In this document: positions 44,100 through 53,454 of the stretch, in pieces | Layout: every line of letters starts with the position of its first letter | Position numbering within the stretch: position 1 is the first letter of the stretch | Origin: Pseudoalteromonas sp. NC201 | GTDB taxonomy: Bacteria; Pseudomonadota; Gammaproteobacteria; Enterobacterales; Alteromonadaceae | Assembly (NCBI RefSeq): GCF_002850255.1 | Contig: NZ_CP022522.1 | Location: forward strand, 624,097 to 688,096 | Length of the DNA: 64,000 bases | Reading direction: 5' to 3' | The notes under the pieces: model-generated | Seen by the model: only the letters and a program-made list of their open reading frames with translations | Told to the model about the DNA's origin: nothing | Databases searched by the model: none | Made by a program: the position numbers and the translations under genes

Positions 44100-45713
44100 A
44101 TGATTTCGAACAAAAAATCTTTACTCGCTTTGTCTGTAGCTTCAGCTCTAGCATTATCTGGCTGTTTTAGCGATGATGATGATAATGTAGTTGTTAAGCC
44201 ACCAGAACCAACAGATCCTGTGATTGTGGCGCCAGAAACGCCAGCTGCTCTAGCATTTGCTGTAAGCGGTAACGTAGTTGATATTGATACTGTTGATATC
44301 GTTGCACCGGCAACAATTGCCTTTTTTGAGGATGGAGAGCCTGCCTCAAACTTGGTTAACGTCAATGGTGATGCAATAACACAGATTGCAACAGAAGATG
44401 GTAGCTACACCTTTACCGTAAAAGAAGGTGCAGACGTTGGGATCGTAACTGCGGTTGTAACTGCTGACGGCTATTTTTCAAAAAGCTTTGAAATTGATTT
44501 AAGTAACGAAGACTCTGAGGCAACTTTAGAAGCTGAATTGGCGCTCGTGTCAAAAAGCGGTGATGAAGTTGTTGAAGCAAGCGTTTCTGAAAGTGTAGCT
44601 AATGCAACAACTGCATCTGCTGTTACTGCTGCGGCAGCAAAAGGTAATGCAGGCTCTGATGTCACTATTCCAGCCGGCGTGCAATTAAGAGATGCAAACG
44701 GTAATGCAGTTACAGGTACTTCTGTTTCATTAACTGTTGGCTCTGCGGATCCTACATCCAGCAAGATCTCCGCTGTTTTGCCAGCTGGATTGAGTGCAGA
44801 TAGTACAACCAGCGTTAAAAAGCCAGTTGGTGTAAGCAATATCGTGATGCAAGATAACAATGGAACTAAGATCAAGCAATTTAGTCAAGAGATTGATGTT
44901 TCTGTTTCACTTCCTGTCGCAACCTTAGCACCATCTGGTGATAGAACAATTCAAACGGGAGACCTGTTTGATGTTTCTTCGAATAATGAAGATACAGGTA
45001 AATGGCAGTCAGAAACGAATAAAGCAACTGTTGGTGCGTTAAATGCTGAAGGTACGGCTTATAAAGCATCTTTCAAAACCGATCACCTTACGTTCTTTAC
45101 ATTGTCTCGTTCAGTTCCAATCTGTACGCAAGGTATTACTGTTAATGTGACTGGTGATACTGTTCCGAGCTCAGGTCTATATGTAAGTATGACTTCAGCA
45201 GATGCAAGCGTATCAAGTTATTTACGTGGTGGTAGTACGTCAAAAACAGTCGTTTCTGCAAGCACTTCAGCTCGTTACGGTATTAGCTCAACGGCATCAG
45301 CACGTGTAGTTATTCGTGACGCAGCAGGTAACGTGTGGGGGAATGCTTCTGCAACGAATGCTGAAGTTCCGGTATGTGATGGCCCAATTTCGATCGCGCT
45401 AGCAAATCCAATTCAAACCACAGTTAATGAAAATGTAACTGTTAGAGCAGTTTGTTCTAACGATACAACGGTAACAGAAGTTATCCCAGGTGCGATTGTA
45501 AAGTATAGAGCTAGTACTACTAAGCCATTCCGCACAGCAGCAAATAATGGTGACGGTACTTTTGCACTTTCTGCACTTAACGGTGATATCGCATCATATG
45601 CTGTTAGCGTAGATCCTCGAATTTCGGCACCATTCACAACGTCTATTACGCCTGATGGAACAGATGAGACCATCGATGTTTCAGTAGCGTGTGACACTGT
45701 AACGGGTAGCTAA
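44100..45713 (+). CDS. Large surface lipoprotein, paralogue B
   Basis: 537 residues, a tandem paralogue of the previous gene: same signal (LALSGC, Cys22), same acidic stalk, FTVKEGADVGIVTAVVTADGYFSKSFEID, GSADPTSS, NNEDTGKWQSE, YKASFKTDHLTFF and the same ending CDTVTGS. The C-terminal third differs more, with Ser/Thr-rich stretches, suggesting diversification of an exposed region. It has its own leader (about 270 bases after the previous terminator) and terminator, so the two are separate transcripts. Function unknown. Confidence 0.8.
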   Translation: MISNKKSLLALSVASALALSGCFSDDDDNVVVKPPEPTDPVIVAPETPAALAFAVSGNVVDIDTVDIVAPATIAFFEDGEPASNLVNVNGDAITQIATEDGSYTFTVKEGADVGIVTAVVTADGYFSKSFEIDLSNEDSEATLEAELALVSKSGDEVVEASVSESVANATTASAVTAAAAKGNAGSDVTIPAGVQLRDANGNAVTGTSVSLTVGSADPTSSKISAVLPAGLSADSTTSVKKPVGVSNIVMQDNNGTKIKQFSQEIDVSVSLPVATLAPSGDRTIQTGDLFDVSSNNEDTGKWQSETNKATVGALNAEGTAYKASFKTDHLTFFTLSRSVPICTQGITVNVTGDTVPSSGLYVSMTSADASVSSYLRGGSTSKTVVSASTSARYGISSTASARVVIRDAAGNVWGNASATNAEVPVCDGPISIALANPIQTTVNENVTVRAVCSNDTTVTEVIPGAIVKYRASTTKPFRTAANNGDGTFALSALNGDIASYAVSVDPRISAPFTTSITPDGTDETIDVSVACDTVTGS

Positions 45714-45739
45714 GAAAAGAATGATTAGTCCAATCAGTT

Positions 45740-45766
45740 AAGCCGCGGAGACGCGGCTTTTTTCTT
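45740..45766 (+). terminator. Rho-independent terminator
   Basis: AAGCCGCG pairs with CGCGGCTT around GAGA, followed by TTTTCTTTT, 26 bases after the paralogue B stop. Confidence 0.88.
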
Positions 45767-45810
45767 TTCTCAATTAAATATATACATGTAGGTATTACTT
45801 GTTATCACTT

Positions 45811-46255
45811 TTTCGCGGGATAAACCCGCTGCTACAAACTTGGCGTAGCAGCGACTTTAGGTCGCGACTCTTTTATGGCTTTAGGTCGCGAGTCTTTTTT
45901 ATTATTTTATGCCACAACTCTTTTCTTGACGCGCTTGTCACGGAATAAGCCCGAAGCTACAAACTTGGCGTAGCAGCGACTTTAGGTCGCGACTCTTTTA
46001 TGGCTTTAGGTCGCGACTCTTTTATGGCTTTAGATCGCGACTCTTTTATGACTTTAGGTCGCGAGTCTTTTTTATTATTTTATGCCACAACTCTTTTCCT
46101 TACGCGCTTATCGCGGGATAAACCCGCTGCTACAAACTTGGCGTAGCAGCGACTTTAGGTCGCGACTCTTTTATGGCTTTAGATCGCGACTCTTTTTTAT
46201 GACTTTATGCCACAACTCTTTTCTTTACGCGCTTGTCGCGGGATAAACAGGCTGC
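45811..46255. repeat. REP island 4
   Basis: Repeated pairs in the opposite order to islands 2 and 3: a minus-strand GCGGG-stem unit, the spacer AAACTTGGC, then a plus-strand GCGAC-stem unit with loop TTTAG. Degenerate half-units (GGCTTTAGGTCGCGA) are interspersed. Confidence 0.9.
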
Positions 46256-46345
46256 TTTGAGGAGAAGATAACTATCAAACTTCCGAAAAAGACTAAAAAC
46301 CGTTAAACTTAAGATCTTTAGTATACTCAATACGTTGACTACAGT

Positions 46346-47023
46346 ATGAAATCTCATTTAGGCCGAAGAGCGTTTTCCTCTATGGAACTTCATACTTTGT
46401 TCAATGGCTATATATACTCGGATGAAAAGTTGAAGCGTGAGCAACCCAAGCATTGGCATTTTTGGTTACCTTTGCTGAGCTATTATACGGGGGCTTACAG
46501 TGATGAAATTGGTTCTCTTACACTTGATGATATTCATTATGAAGATCATGTTCATGTGTTTCATTTTAATACTCATGGTAAAATTCAACCACGTATTGTG
46601 CCCATCCATTCTGCTTTATGGCAAAGCGGGTTAGAGCAGTATTTAGCACTAGTCAAACAACAAGCTCATCATCGCATACTATTTGATTTACCAGCTAAGA
46701 CTGGGCGCTATAGTGAGAAAGTCAGAATTTGGTTTTCTGGTGAAGGGGAAAGGCAAGGGTACTTGCAGAAGTGTGGTCTACCTAATGTTGACCAGCAAGG
46801 CATGAAAACTGCGATCAGTAGTCTGCGTTTGAATTTTGAGCAGCAAGTTAGAATTTCAGCTATACAGCTCGGTACAAAAAGCAGCTTCCAATATTTGCTG
46901 GGTCTCAAGCAAGATGGCCATGAAGTGAAACGTCCTCCTCTTTGCTTACTGAAGCAGGTCATTTCACCAATCCGAGTTATCAATCCGAATATTACATGGC
47001 AACGCTTTTTAGAGCGACAGTAA
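46346..47023 (+). CDS. Degenerate tyrosine-recombinase-like protein
   Basis: 225 residues. The segment LPLLSYYTGAYSDEIGSLTLDDIHYEDHVHVFHFNT followed by RIVPIHSALW and GLEQYL reads like the catalytic-domain start of phage-type integrases, but the expected first arginine (TGxR) is Tyr-Ser here. The second half (SSLRLNFEQQVRI, SSFQYLLG) lacks a clear H-x-x-R and nucleophilic tyrosine context. No N-terminal arm-binding domain is seen. It is probably inactive as a recombinase, either a remnant or a repurposed DNA-binding protein. REP islands lie nearby on both sides. Confidence 0.6.
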   Translation: MKSHLGRRAFSSMELHTLFNGYIYSDEKLKREQPKHWHFWLPLLSYYTGAYSDEIGSLTLDDIHYEDHVHVFHFNTHGKIQPRIVPIHSALWQSGLEQYLALVKQQAHHRILFDLPAKTGRYSEKVRIWFSGEGERQGYLQKCGLPNVDQQGMKTAISSLRLNFEQQVRISAIQLGTKSSFQYLLGLKQDGHEVKRPPLCLLKQVISPIRVINPNITWQRFLERQ

Positions 47024-47033
47024 AGTGTAGTAT

Positions 47034-47324
47034 TCAGCTACTACCACTGTGTAGATCGTTTGCTTTATTATTTGCAAGGTAAGTTAAGCAGGTAATACGC
47101 AACATTGACGCCAAATTTTTAATCTCACCATGGCGTTCAATTACTTCTTGATAAAGAGTTGAAATAAACTCAGCTAAAGTAAGCTGTTCATTCTTAGCTA
47201 TGTTTTCTAGCAGGTGCCAAATTTCGTTCTCTAAAGCAAGGCTAGTAACAGCACCTTGAATTCGGATAGAGCGCTTATCTACTTCGTAGCAGTGAGGGGG
47301 GGTTGATGCGTAGAGCTCACACAT
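47034..47324 (-). CDS. Ribbon-helix-helix (RHH_4) domain protein
   Basis: 96 residues from the ATG at 47324 (minus strand), chosen because GGAA lies seven bases upstream; a start at 47363 would run into the divergent gene. The core KRSIRIQGAVTSLALENEIWHLLENIAKNEQLTLAEFISTL followed by NLASMLRITCLTYL matches the RHH_4 family of small, probably DNA-binding proteins. It is transcribed away from the VOC gene, so it may regulate that gene or itself; that is inference. Confidence 0.8.
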   Translation of the reverse strand: MCELYASTPPHCYEVDKRSIRIQGAVTSLALENEIWHLLENIAKNEQLTLAEFISTLYQEVIERHGEIKNLASMLRITCLTYLANNKANDLHSGSS

Positions 47325-47345
47325 ATAAATTCCATAGGTAAAGTA

Positions 47346-47738
47346 ATGGCAAAAATGATCCATTCAATGATCAGAGTGAAAGATGCTGATCGTTCAACTA
47401 AATTTTATCATGATGTATTTGCATTGACAGTGAAGCGACGACTAGATTTTAGTGGCTTTTCTCTTATCTATCTTGGCAATGAAGAAACGTCCTTTGAATT
47501 AGAGCTGACTTGGAATCATGAGGCTGTAGGTTATACCATCGGTAATGGCTATGGGCATCTTGCATTTGCTGTAGATAATTTGGAAGTAATTTACGATAAA
47601 GCCCAAAAAAGTAACTACAATCCTCAAGCAGTCAAGGACTTTTATAATCACGATGTATTGGTAGCAAGGTTCTTTTTTATCAAAGATCCTGATGGGTATG
47701 ATATTGAAGTGATTGAAAAAAGTGAGGTATATCGGTAG
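47346..47738 (+). CDS. Glyoxalase I-like VOC protein
   Basis: 130 residues, close in length and pattern to lactoylglutathione lyase GloA (135). The four metal ligands are in place: His6 (MIHSMIRV), Glu53 (ELELTWN), His71 (YGHLAFAVD) and Glu121 (DPDGYDIEVIE). GloA converts the methylglyoxal-glutathione hemithioacetal to lactoylglutathione. Whether this is the main glyoxalase or a paralogue cannot be told. Confidence 0.85.
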   Translation: MAKMIHSMIRVKDADRSTKFYHDVFALTVKRRLDFSGFSLIYLGNEETSFELELTWNHEAVGYTIGNGYGHLAFAVDNLEVIYDKAQKSNYNPQAVKDFYNHDVLVARFFFIKDPDGYDIEVIEKSEVYR

Positions 47739-47792
47739 AAACGGGGTACTCCGCGTCAAAGGTTGTAAATCTCAACATAAAATCGTTAAATA

Positions 47793-47982
47793 AGTCGCGA
47801 CCTAAAGTCGCTGCTACGAATGTGTGCAAACCGGTAGCAGCGGGTTTATCCCGCGACCAGGGTTGGTGTGAGTCGTGATATTAAATCTTAAAAGCGTCGC
47901 GACCTAAAGCCATAAAAGCGTCGCGACCTAAAGTCGCTGCTACGAATGTGCAAAAACCGGTAGCAGCGGGTTAATTCCGCGA
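47793..47982. repeat. REP island 5, upstream of the RAYT gene
   Basis: Two copies of the minus-strand GCGAC-stem unit, spacer GAATGTG, and plus-strand GCGGG-stem unit, sharing the linker GGTTGGTGTGAGTCGTGATA with island 6. Confidence 0.9.
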
Positions 47983-48069
47983 CCAAGGTTGATTCCTATA
48001 TACTTTTCAAGTTTGCTCTCTTTCAAATCTGCTCTATTCTTTATGTACGTAGAGTTATAAGGATATAAC

Positions 48070-48516
48070 ATGTACAAAAGTCAAAACTTGAGGAATAAGC
48101 GGGTCTCACTCGTAAATCATTTCTATGCAATTACCGTCACGTGCAAAGATAGAAAGTCGTACTTTAACTCCTTTTCGATTTGTGCTGAGGCCGCTAAGAC
48201 AATCATGGCTTGCGAAAAGGAACGCCTTTTTAAAGTTATTGCTTTCGTTTTAATGCCTGATCATCTGCACTTAATCATACAGCTAAATGGCTCCCTTAGC
48301 TTGTCAGATGCAATTCGCGCCGTAAAGGGTCGAATTACGACTCGTTTACGCTCATTTGGTGTCTTTAGCTTATGGCAAAAAGGTTATTATGAACACTTGA
48401 TTCGAAGCGAAGATGATTTAAAAGAGCAAGCAAGGTATATAATTCAGAACCCAATAAGGGCTAACCTTGTTACGCGGGTATGTGAATATCCATATTGGTT
48501 TTGTATATGGGTGTGA
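48070..48516 (+). CDS. REP-associated tyrosine transposase (RAYT), IS200-like Y1 family
   Basis: 148 residues with AAGGA ahead of the ATG. The Y1 transposase HUH motif is MPDHLHLI (His65, His67) and the candidate nucleophile is Tyr123 in QARYIIQNPIRANLV, the RAYT signature. RAYTs bind and cleave single-stranded REP hairpins headed by GTAG; this gene sits exactly between two REP arrays whose units begin with GTAG. It is a single-copy domesticated-type transposase without insertion-sequence ends of its own. It is intact, so it could still be active on the REPs in this window. Confidence 0.93.
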   Translation: MYKSQNLRNKRVSLVNHFYAITVTCKDRKSYFNSFSICAEAAKTIMACEKERLFKVIAFVLMPDHLHLIIQLNGSLSLSDAIRAVKGRITTRLRSFGVFSLWQKGYYEHLIRSEDDLKEQARYIIQNPIRANLVTRVCEYPYWFCIWV

Positions 48517-48544
48517 TTTATTAAGGTGATTGAAAGTCATTACA

Positions 48545-49453
48545 AGCGTCACGACTTAAAGTCATAAAAGAATCGCGACCTAAAGTCGCTGCTACGAATG
48601 TGCAAACCGATAGCAGCGGGTTTATCCCGCGACCAGGGTTGGTGTGAGTCGTGATATTAAATCTTACAAGCGTCGCGACCTAAAGTCATAAAAGCGTCGC
48701 GACCTAAAGTCGCTGCTACGAATGTGCAAACCGGTAGCAGCGGGTTTATCCCGCGACCAGGGTTGGTGTGAGTCGTGATATTAAATCTTAAAAGCGTCGC
48801 GACCTAAAGCCATAAGAGAGTCGCGACCTAAAGTCGCTGCGACGAATGTGCAAACCAGTAGCAGCGGGTTTATCCCGCGACCAAGGTTGGTGTGAGTCGT
48901 GATATTAAATCTTACAAGCGTCGCGACCTAAAGTCATAAAAGAATCGCGACCTAAAGTCGTTGCTACGAATGTGCAAACCGGTAGCAGCGGGTTTATCCC
49001 GCGACCAAGGTTGGTGTGAGTCGTGATATTAAATCTTAAAAGCGTCGCGACCTAAAGCCATAAAAGAGTCGCGACCTGAAGTCGCTGCTACGAATGTGCA
49101 AACCGGTAGCAGCGGGTTTATCCCGCGACCAAGGTTGGTGTAAGTCGTGATATTAAATCTTAAAAGCGTCGCGACCTAAAGTCATAAAAGAATCGCGACC
49201 TAAAGTCGCTGCTACGAATGTGCAAACAGGTAGCAGCGGGTTTATCCCGCGACCAAGGTTGGTGTGAGTCGTGATATTAAATCTTAAAAGCGTCGCGACT
49301 TAAAGTCGCTGCTACGAATGTGCAAACCGGTAGCAGCGGGTTTATCCCGCGACCAAGGTTGGTGTGAGTCGTGATATTAAATCTTAAAAGCGTCGCAACC
49401 TAAAGTCGCTGCGACGAATGTGCAAACCGGTAGCAGCGGGTTTATCCCGCGAC
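48545..49453. repeat. REP island 6: 124-bp tandem composite array
   Basis: A composite unit repeats with an exact 124-base period: the GGTTGG landmark falls at 48637, 48761, 48885, 49009, 49133 and 49257, then at 49357 after a 24-base loss. Each unit holds one degenerate and one full minus-strand GCGAC-stem REP, the spacer GAATGTGCAAACCG, one plus-strand GCGGG-stem REP and the linker with GAGTCGTGATATTAAATC. The array ends three bases from the galU stop codon. Confidence 0.94.
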
Positions 49454-49456
49454 GAA

Positions 49457-50353
49457 CTAAGAAGCTAGGCTTAATTGATGAAAGCGTTTTAAGAATTGTG
49501 AAAATTCTTCACCTAACTGCTCGTCACGAATAGCATATTCAACGATAGCTTTAAGATAACCCAGCTTATCTCCGCAGTCATGTGAGCGTCCACTCATATG
49601 AAAAGCTTCAACGGTTTCTTTTTCCATCAACATATCGATTGCATCTGTTAACTGGATCTCGCCACCGGCACCGACAGGTGTTTTCCTTAATAGGGGCCAA
49701 ATATTTTTAGAAAGTACATAGCGACCAACCACTGCTAGGTTAGAAGGAGCCTCTTCAATGCTTGGCTTTTCGATCATATGCTTTATCGCGCTACTCTCGC
49801 CAGCGCTAAGTTGAATGCCATTAACATCAGCGATACCGTACTTACATACGTCCTGCTGTGGAACCGGTTCTAGCATAATTTGGCTAGTTTTGGTTTGGTT
49901 AAAACGAGAAAGCATTGCAGCAAGGTTTTCTTTGCTTTGATCCGCAGAATATTCGTCTAAAACTACGTCAGGTAATACAACAACAAAGTCATTGTCACCA
50001 ACAATGGGCTGCGCACATAACACAGCATGTCCAAGGCCCTTAGCTTCACCCTGACGAACATGCATAATAGTGACGTCGTCAGGACAAATTGAGCGCACTT
50101 CATCCAATAACTTGCGCTTTACGCGCTTTTCTAATGTAGCTTCCAGCTCAAAGCTAGTATCAAAATGGTTTTCAATTGCATTTTTGGACGAGTGAGTCAC
50201 TAATACGATTTCTTTGATACCTGCTGCAACGCACTCTTTGACTATGTACTGAATCAGAGGTTTATCTACCAAAGGCAGCATTTCTTTTGGAATTGCTTTG
50301 GTCATTGGTAGCATCCTAGTTCCCAAACCTGCCACAGGAATCACTGCTTTCAT
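49457..50353 (-). CDS. galU: UTP-glucose-1-phosphate uridylyltransferase GalU
   Basis: 298 residues. Nucleotidyltransferase signature [38 protein letters not shown] at the N-terminus (read in pieces), [23 protein letters not shown] and the C-terminal [12 protein letters not shown]. It makes UDP-glucose, feeding surface polysaccharide and glycosyl donors. It is transcribed alone toward the REP array, whose last unit could act as its 3' hairpin. Confidence 0.96.
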   Translation of the reverse strand: MKAVIPVAGLGTRMLPMTKAIPKEMLPLVDKPLIQYIVKECVAAGIKEIVLVTHSSKNAIENHFDTSFELEATLEKRVKRKLLDEVRSICPDDVTIMHVRQGEAKGLGHAVLCAQPIVGDNDFVVVLPDVVLDEYSADQSKENLAAMLSRFNQTKTSQIMLEPVPQQDVCKYGIADVNGIQLSAGESSAIKHMIEKPSIEEAPSNLAVVGRYVLSKNIWPLLRKTPVGAGGEIQLTDAIDMLMEKETVEAFHMSGRSHDCGDKLGYLKAIVEYAIRDEQLGEEFSQFLKRFHQLSLAS

Positions 50354-50549
50354 ATCATCTCCGGTTTAATTCTTGCTGCCTTTTTTCGACATAGCCCGCA
50401 ATTTTAACCATTATAAGCTAAGTTGCAAACAAATTTATGTTGCAATATGTACGGTTGGTAATTGAAGTTTGGTTTTTAACTCTAGCGAATGATGTTCCAT
50501 CGCGATGTAATAACGAATGATTATTAGTTCTTTCTGTTGCAAGTATATA

Positions 50550-50758
50550 ATACCAATTAATCTTAATACTTGTTCAATTTGACGGAGCAAAACTGACGCT
50601 ATCTGCGTTAAAAATTTCTTATTTAGAACAACTGAATAGCAAACTTTTCTCTTGTTTACATGGATGTAGGTACTTTGGCGATAGCAGGACGCGGTAGCGG
50701 TATTATCGACAATATTTTCTCGCCTCAAAATAGATCACTTAATTAAGAGAATTGGTAT
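50550..50758. mobile_element. MITE-like element, 209 bp
   Basis: It begins ATACCAATTAATCTTAAT and ends with the near reverse complement, TTAATTAAGAGAATTGGTAT, giving imperfect terminal inverted repeats of about 25-30 bases. It encodes nothing recognisable; a minus-strand open frame (50435-50728) runs through it. It lies in the gap between galU and the protease terminator. Target-site duplication is unclear (TATA-rich flanks). Confidence 0.6.
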
Positions 50759-50908
50759 AAATCCATATTTATCCGCTTATTTAAAGGACTTATGTGGTTA
50801 GTACTTCGAGTTGAAGTGGTTATAACGGTTGGGTAGTCAGGTGTTGTATGACGTGTTATTGGGTTTCTAGGTATTAAAATAAGCCTATGTGGCAATATCT
50901 TATGGCCC

Positions 50909-50930
50909 AAAAAAGCCCCTTCCGGGGCTT
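50909..50930 (-). terminator. Terminator of the S8 protease gene
   Basis: AGCCCC and GGGGCT around TTCC, with six A on the plus strand (T-run on the minus strand) at 50909-50914. It lies about 25 bases beyond the protease stop. The rest of 50354-50955 apart from the MITE shows nothing coding. Confidence 0.85.
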
Positions 50931-50955
50931 AGATTATTTTTTGGGGATAGAGTGA

Positions 50956-53454
50956 TTAAAAGTTCACTGTGATTTCATTTGAACAGATTTCACTAGATTG
51001 ACACACTTTATACGTGTAGCTGGTAGCTTCTAAATCACGAGAGAAGTCTCTGAATTTACCAGTATTTGAGACAGATTCAATCGCTTGTCCATCACGGTAA
51101 ATCGTTACTTCATCTGCACTGCTGCCTTGCCATGAAAGTTCTACGCGGATAAAGCCTAAGCGAGACTTATTTGCGCGAACTAGCGATAGCTCAATTTCAT
51201 CAGTACTAACAATAACAGATTGGGTTGTTGTGTGGCTGTTGCCTTCACTATCAGTAACAGTCAGAGAAACGCTGTACTCACCAGATGCTGCAAACTCATG
51301 GATCGGGCTTGCGTCAGTACTGATGCTGCCATCACCAAAGTCCCATGCCCAACTAACGATGTCATCGTTCGGGTCGCGGCTTTCATCAGTGAATGTCACG
51401 GCTAAGCCTGAAGCTGCAAAACTGAAGCCCGCAACTGGAGGTTGAGGAGATGTTTCACCAAGGCCTGTTAGGTTCAGAGTCCAACTGTTCAATGTTCCAG
51501 TATCGATACCTGCATTATCTGAGACAGACAATGTCCAATCACCTGTTGCAACTTCACCATTAAATGCAGCTGAGTTAAAGGTTTGGTTAATGTCGTCTGC
51601 GGCACCACCTTGACGGTTATGCAGTGTTGCTACTGTTCCAGCTGGAGAGGTAAGTGTAACAATTAAGTCGCCAATGTAGGTGTGTGTAATATCCACTAGG
51701 GTATTACTATCAAACACAGTAACCGTATCAGCTACAGTGATCACAGAAGTAATACCAGAAGCATCGTTATCAGGGATGTCTACCGCGGTAGTATTTTCAT
51801 AGCTGAAATCGCTTAACCCTTGAGGTAATACATATAGTCCTACCTGCTCTTGATCTGCAAGTTCACCTGATGTTGCATTGAGTGTAAAGCTATATTCGCC
51901 CCATTGAGTCGAAGCCGTAGTTGGTACTGAAAGTGTTACAGCATCGCCAGGCATTGCGGTAGTCGCAGACAATGTCGCACCAGCAATTGGTGAGGTAACA
52001 GACAAGTCTATAGTACCCTGCCAGTCAGCGACCGAAGCAAAAGTAAATTCGTATGTTGCAGTATCGCCCGCCGTGATTTCCTGATTAGCAGGACGAGCTG
52101 ACACTCTAAAGCCAGGCTCTGGGTCTGCATCGATTACTGCTTGATTCACATTTAAGCGCTTACCAGATACTGTTTTATCTGTAAGGTCAGCATTAACATC
52201 ACCACTTTGCATCAGTAGGTTTTTAAGCTCGATAGCACTTAGTGTAGGATTGATAGAAAGTACCAGAGCAGCAGCACCTGCAACGTGAGGTGTCGCCATT
52301 GAAGTACCTGAGTAACTTGAATAACCACCACCTGGAACGGTAGATAAAATTGCGCTACCTGGTGCGCCCATGTCAACAGACGTTAAACCCCATTGAGAAA
52401 ATGAAGACATCGCATCGGTATGTGTTGTACTTGCAATAGAGAATACACTGTCGTGTTCATAGCTTGAAGGATAGTGAGGGTTTACGTCGTTATCTACCGC
52501 ACTGTTACCAGCTGCGGCAACAAATAAGATATCCGCATTTTCACTGGCTGTGATTGCATCAGAAAGTGCTTGGCTGAAGCCGCCGCCACCCCAACTATTA
52601 TTAGTAACACGAACGTTATGACCCGCGTTTTTAAGCGCAACCATATAGTCAATACACTCAATCGCATCTGAGGTTGAGCCTGAGCCTGATGCATCGAGGA
52701 ATTTACAGCCTACGATAGACACCTCATGGTTTACACCAGCAACGCCCGTTGCATCGTTGCCTGAAGCACCGATAGTACCCGAAACGTGCGTACCGTGGCC
52801 TTGGTCATCCATCGGATCGCCACTACCAGTAATCGCGTTGATACCGTGAACGTCATCAATATAACCGTTACCGTCGTTATCAATACCATCCCCAGCTATT
52901 TCACCCGGGTTGTACCATGCATTTGCGGCTAGATCTGGGTGAGTATAATCAACACCGGTATCGATCACACCGACGATAACATCACGTGAGCCAACCGTAA
53001 TATCCCACGCTTCAGGAGCGTCAATGTCGGCATCTGCTGTACCACCAGTTTGACCTGTGTTGTGCATACCCCACAATTCGTCAAAACGACTGTCATCGGG
53101 AATGCCAAGTGCTTTTACTTGATAGTCAGGCTCAACATATGCAACCGCTGGATGATTAGCCAGTTTTTCAATCGCTTGTTTTGCTGTAATGCTATCTAGC
53201 TTAAAGTTTGCTAAACGACCTTTCAAAACATGACGGTATTTATCATCAACACCGTCAGCATTTAAATCTGCCATTTTTGCTTTTACTAGGTTTCTTGCAT
53301 TTGCACGAAGTGCCGCAGAGGTATTTTCTTTAAATACAACTAGGATGCTGTCGTCTGCAGTCGCGGTTGTTGTTTCAATTTGAACTGCCGCTTGAGCCGT
53401 GAAAGCAAGTGCTGGTAGCAAAGCCAAAGACAATGCAGAAAGTTTAGATCTCAT
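50956..53454 (-). CDS. Secreted S8 subtilisin-like protease with P and PKD domains
   Basis: 832 residues from the ATG at 53454, preceded by AAGGTT; a start at 53487 would spoil the signal peptide. Order: signal peptide 1-23, inhibitor I9 propeptide (about 36-112), catalytic domain with Asp165 (VIGVIDTGVDYTHPD), His220 (DDQGHGTHV) and Ser385 (SGTSMATPH), a middle beta domain (450-540), a proprotein-convertase P domain (about 545-665), a PKD domain (about 672-751, with VSWAWDFGDGS) and a C-terminal beta domain. A canonical type II secretion substrate by architecture. Likely an extracellular nutrient-scavenging protease. Confidence 0.95.
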   Translation of the reverse strand: MRSKLSALSLALLPALAFTAQAAVQIETTTATADDSILVVFKENTSAALRANARNLVKAKMADLNADGVDDKYRHVLKGRLANFKLDSITAKQAIEKLANHPAVAYVEPDYQVKALGIPDDSRFDELWGMHNTGQTGGTADADIDAPEAWDITVGSRDVIVGVIDTGVDYTHPDLAANAWYNPGEIAGDGIDNDGNGYIDDVHGINAITGSGDPMDDQGHGTHVSGTIGASGNDATGVAGVNHEVSIVGCKFLDASGSGSTSDAIECIDYMVALKNAGHNVRVTNNSWGGGGFSQALSDAITASENADILFVAAAGNSAVDNDVNPHYPSSYEHDSVFSIASTTHTDAMSSFSQWGLTSVDMGAPGSAILSTVPGGGYSSYSGTSMATPHVAGAAALVLSINPTLSAIELKNLLMQSGDVNADLTDKTVSGKRLNVNQAVIDADPEPGFRVSARPANQEITAGDTATYEFTFASVADWQGTIDLSVTSPIAGATLSATTAMPGDAVTLSVPTTASTQWGEYSFTLNATSGELADQEQVGLYVLPQGLSDFSYENTTAVDIPDNDASGITSVITVADTVTVFDSNTLVDITHTYIGDLIVTLTSPAGTVATLHNRQGGAADDINQTFNSAAFNGEVATGDWTLSVSDNAGIDTGTLNSWTLNLTGLGETSPQPPVAGFSFAASGLAVTFTDESRDPNDDIVSWAWDFGDGSISTDASPIHEFAASGEYSVSLTVTDSEGNSHTTTQSVIVSTDEIELSLVRANKSRLGFIRVELSWQGSSADEVTIYRDGQAIESVSNTGKFRDFSRDLEATSYTYKVCQSSEICSNEITVNF

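Noticed and set aside
48545..49453. Integron attC array or CRISPR-like cassette array
   Set aside because: The 124-base units are near-identical REP composites without cassettes or distinct spacers, and no integron integrase is present; the nearby recombinase-like protein lacks catalytic residues.
50435..50728. 97-residue minus-strand frame
   Set aside because: It runs through the MITE-like element and has no family resemblance or ribosome site.
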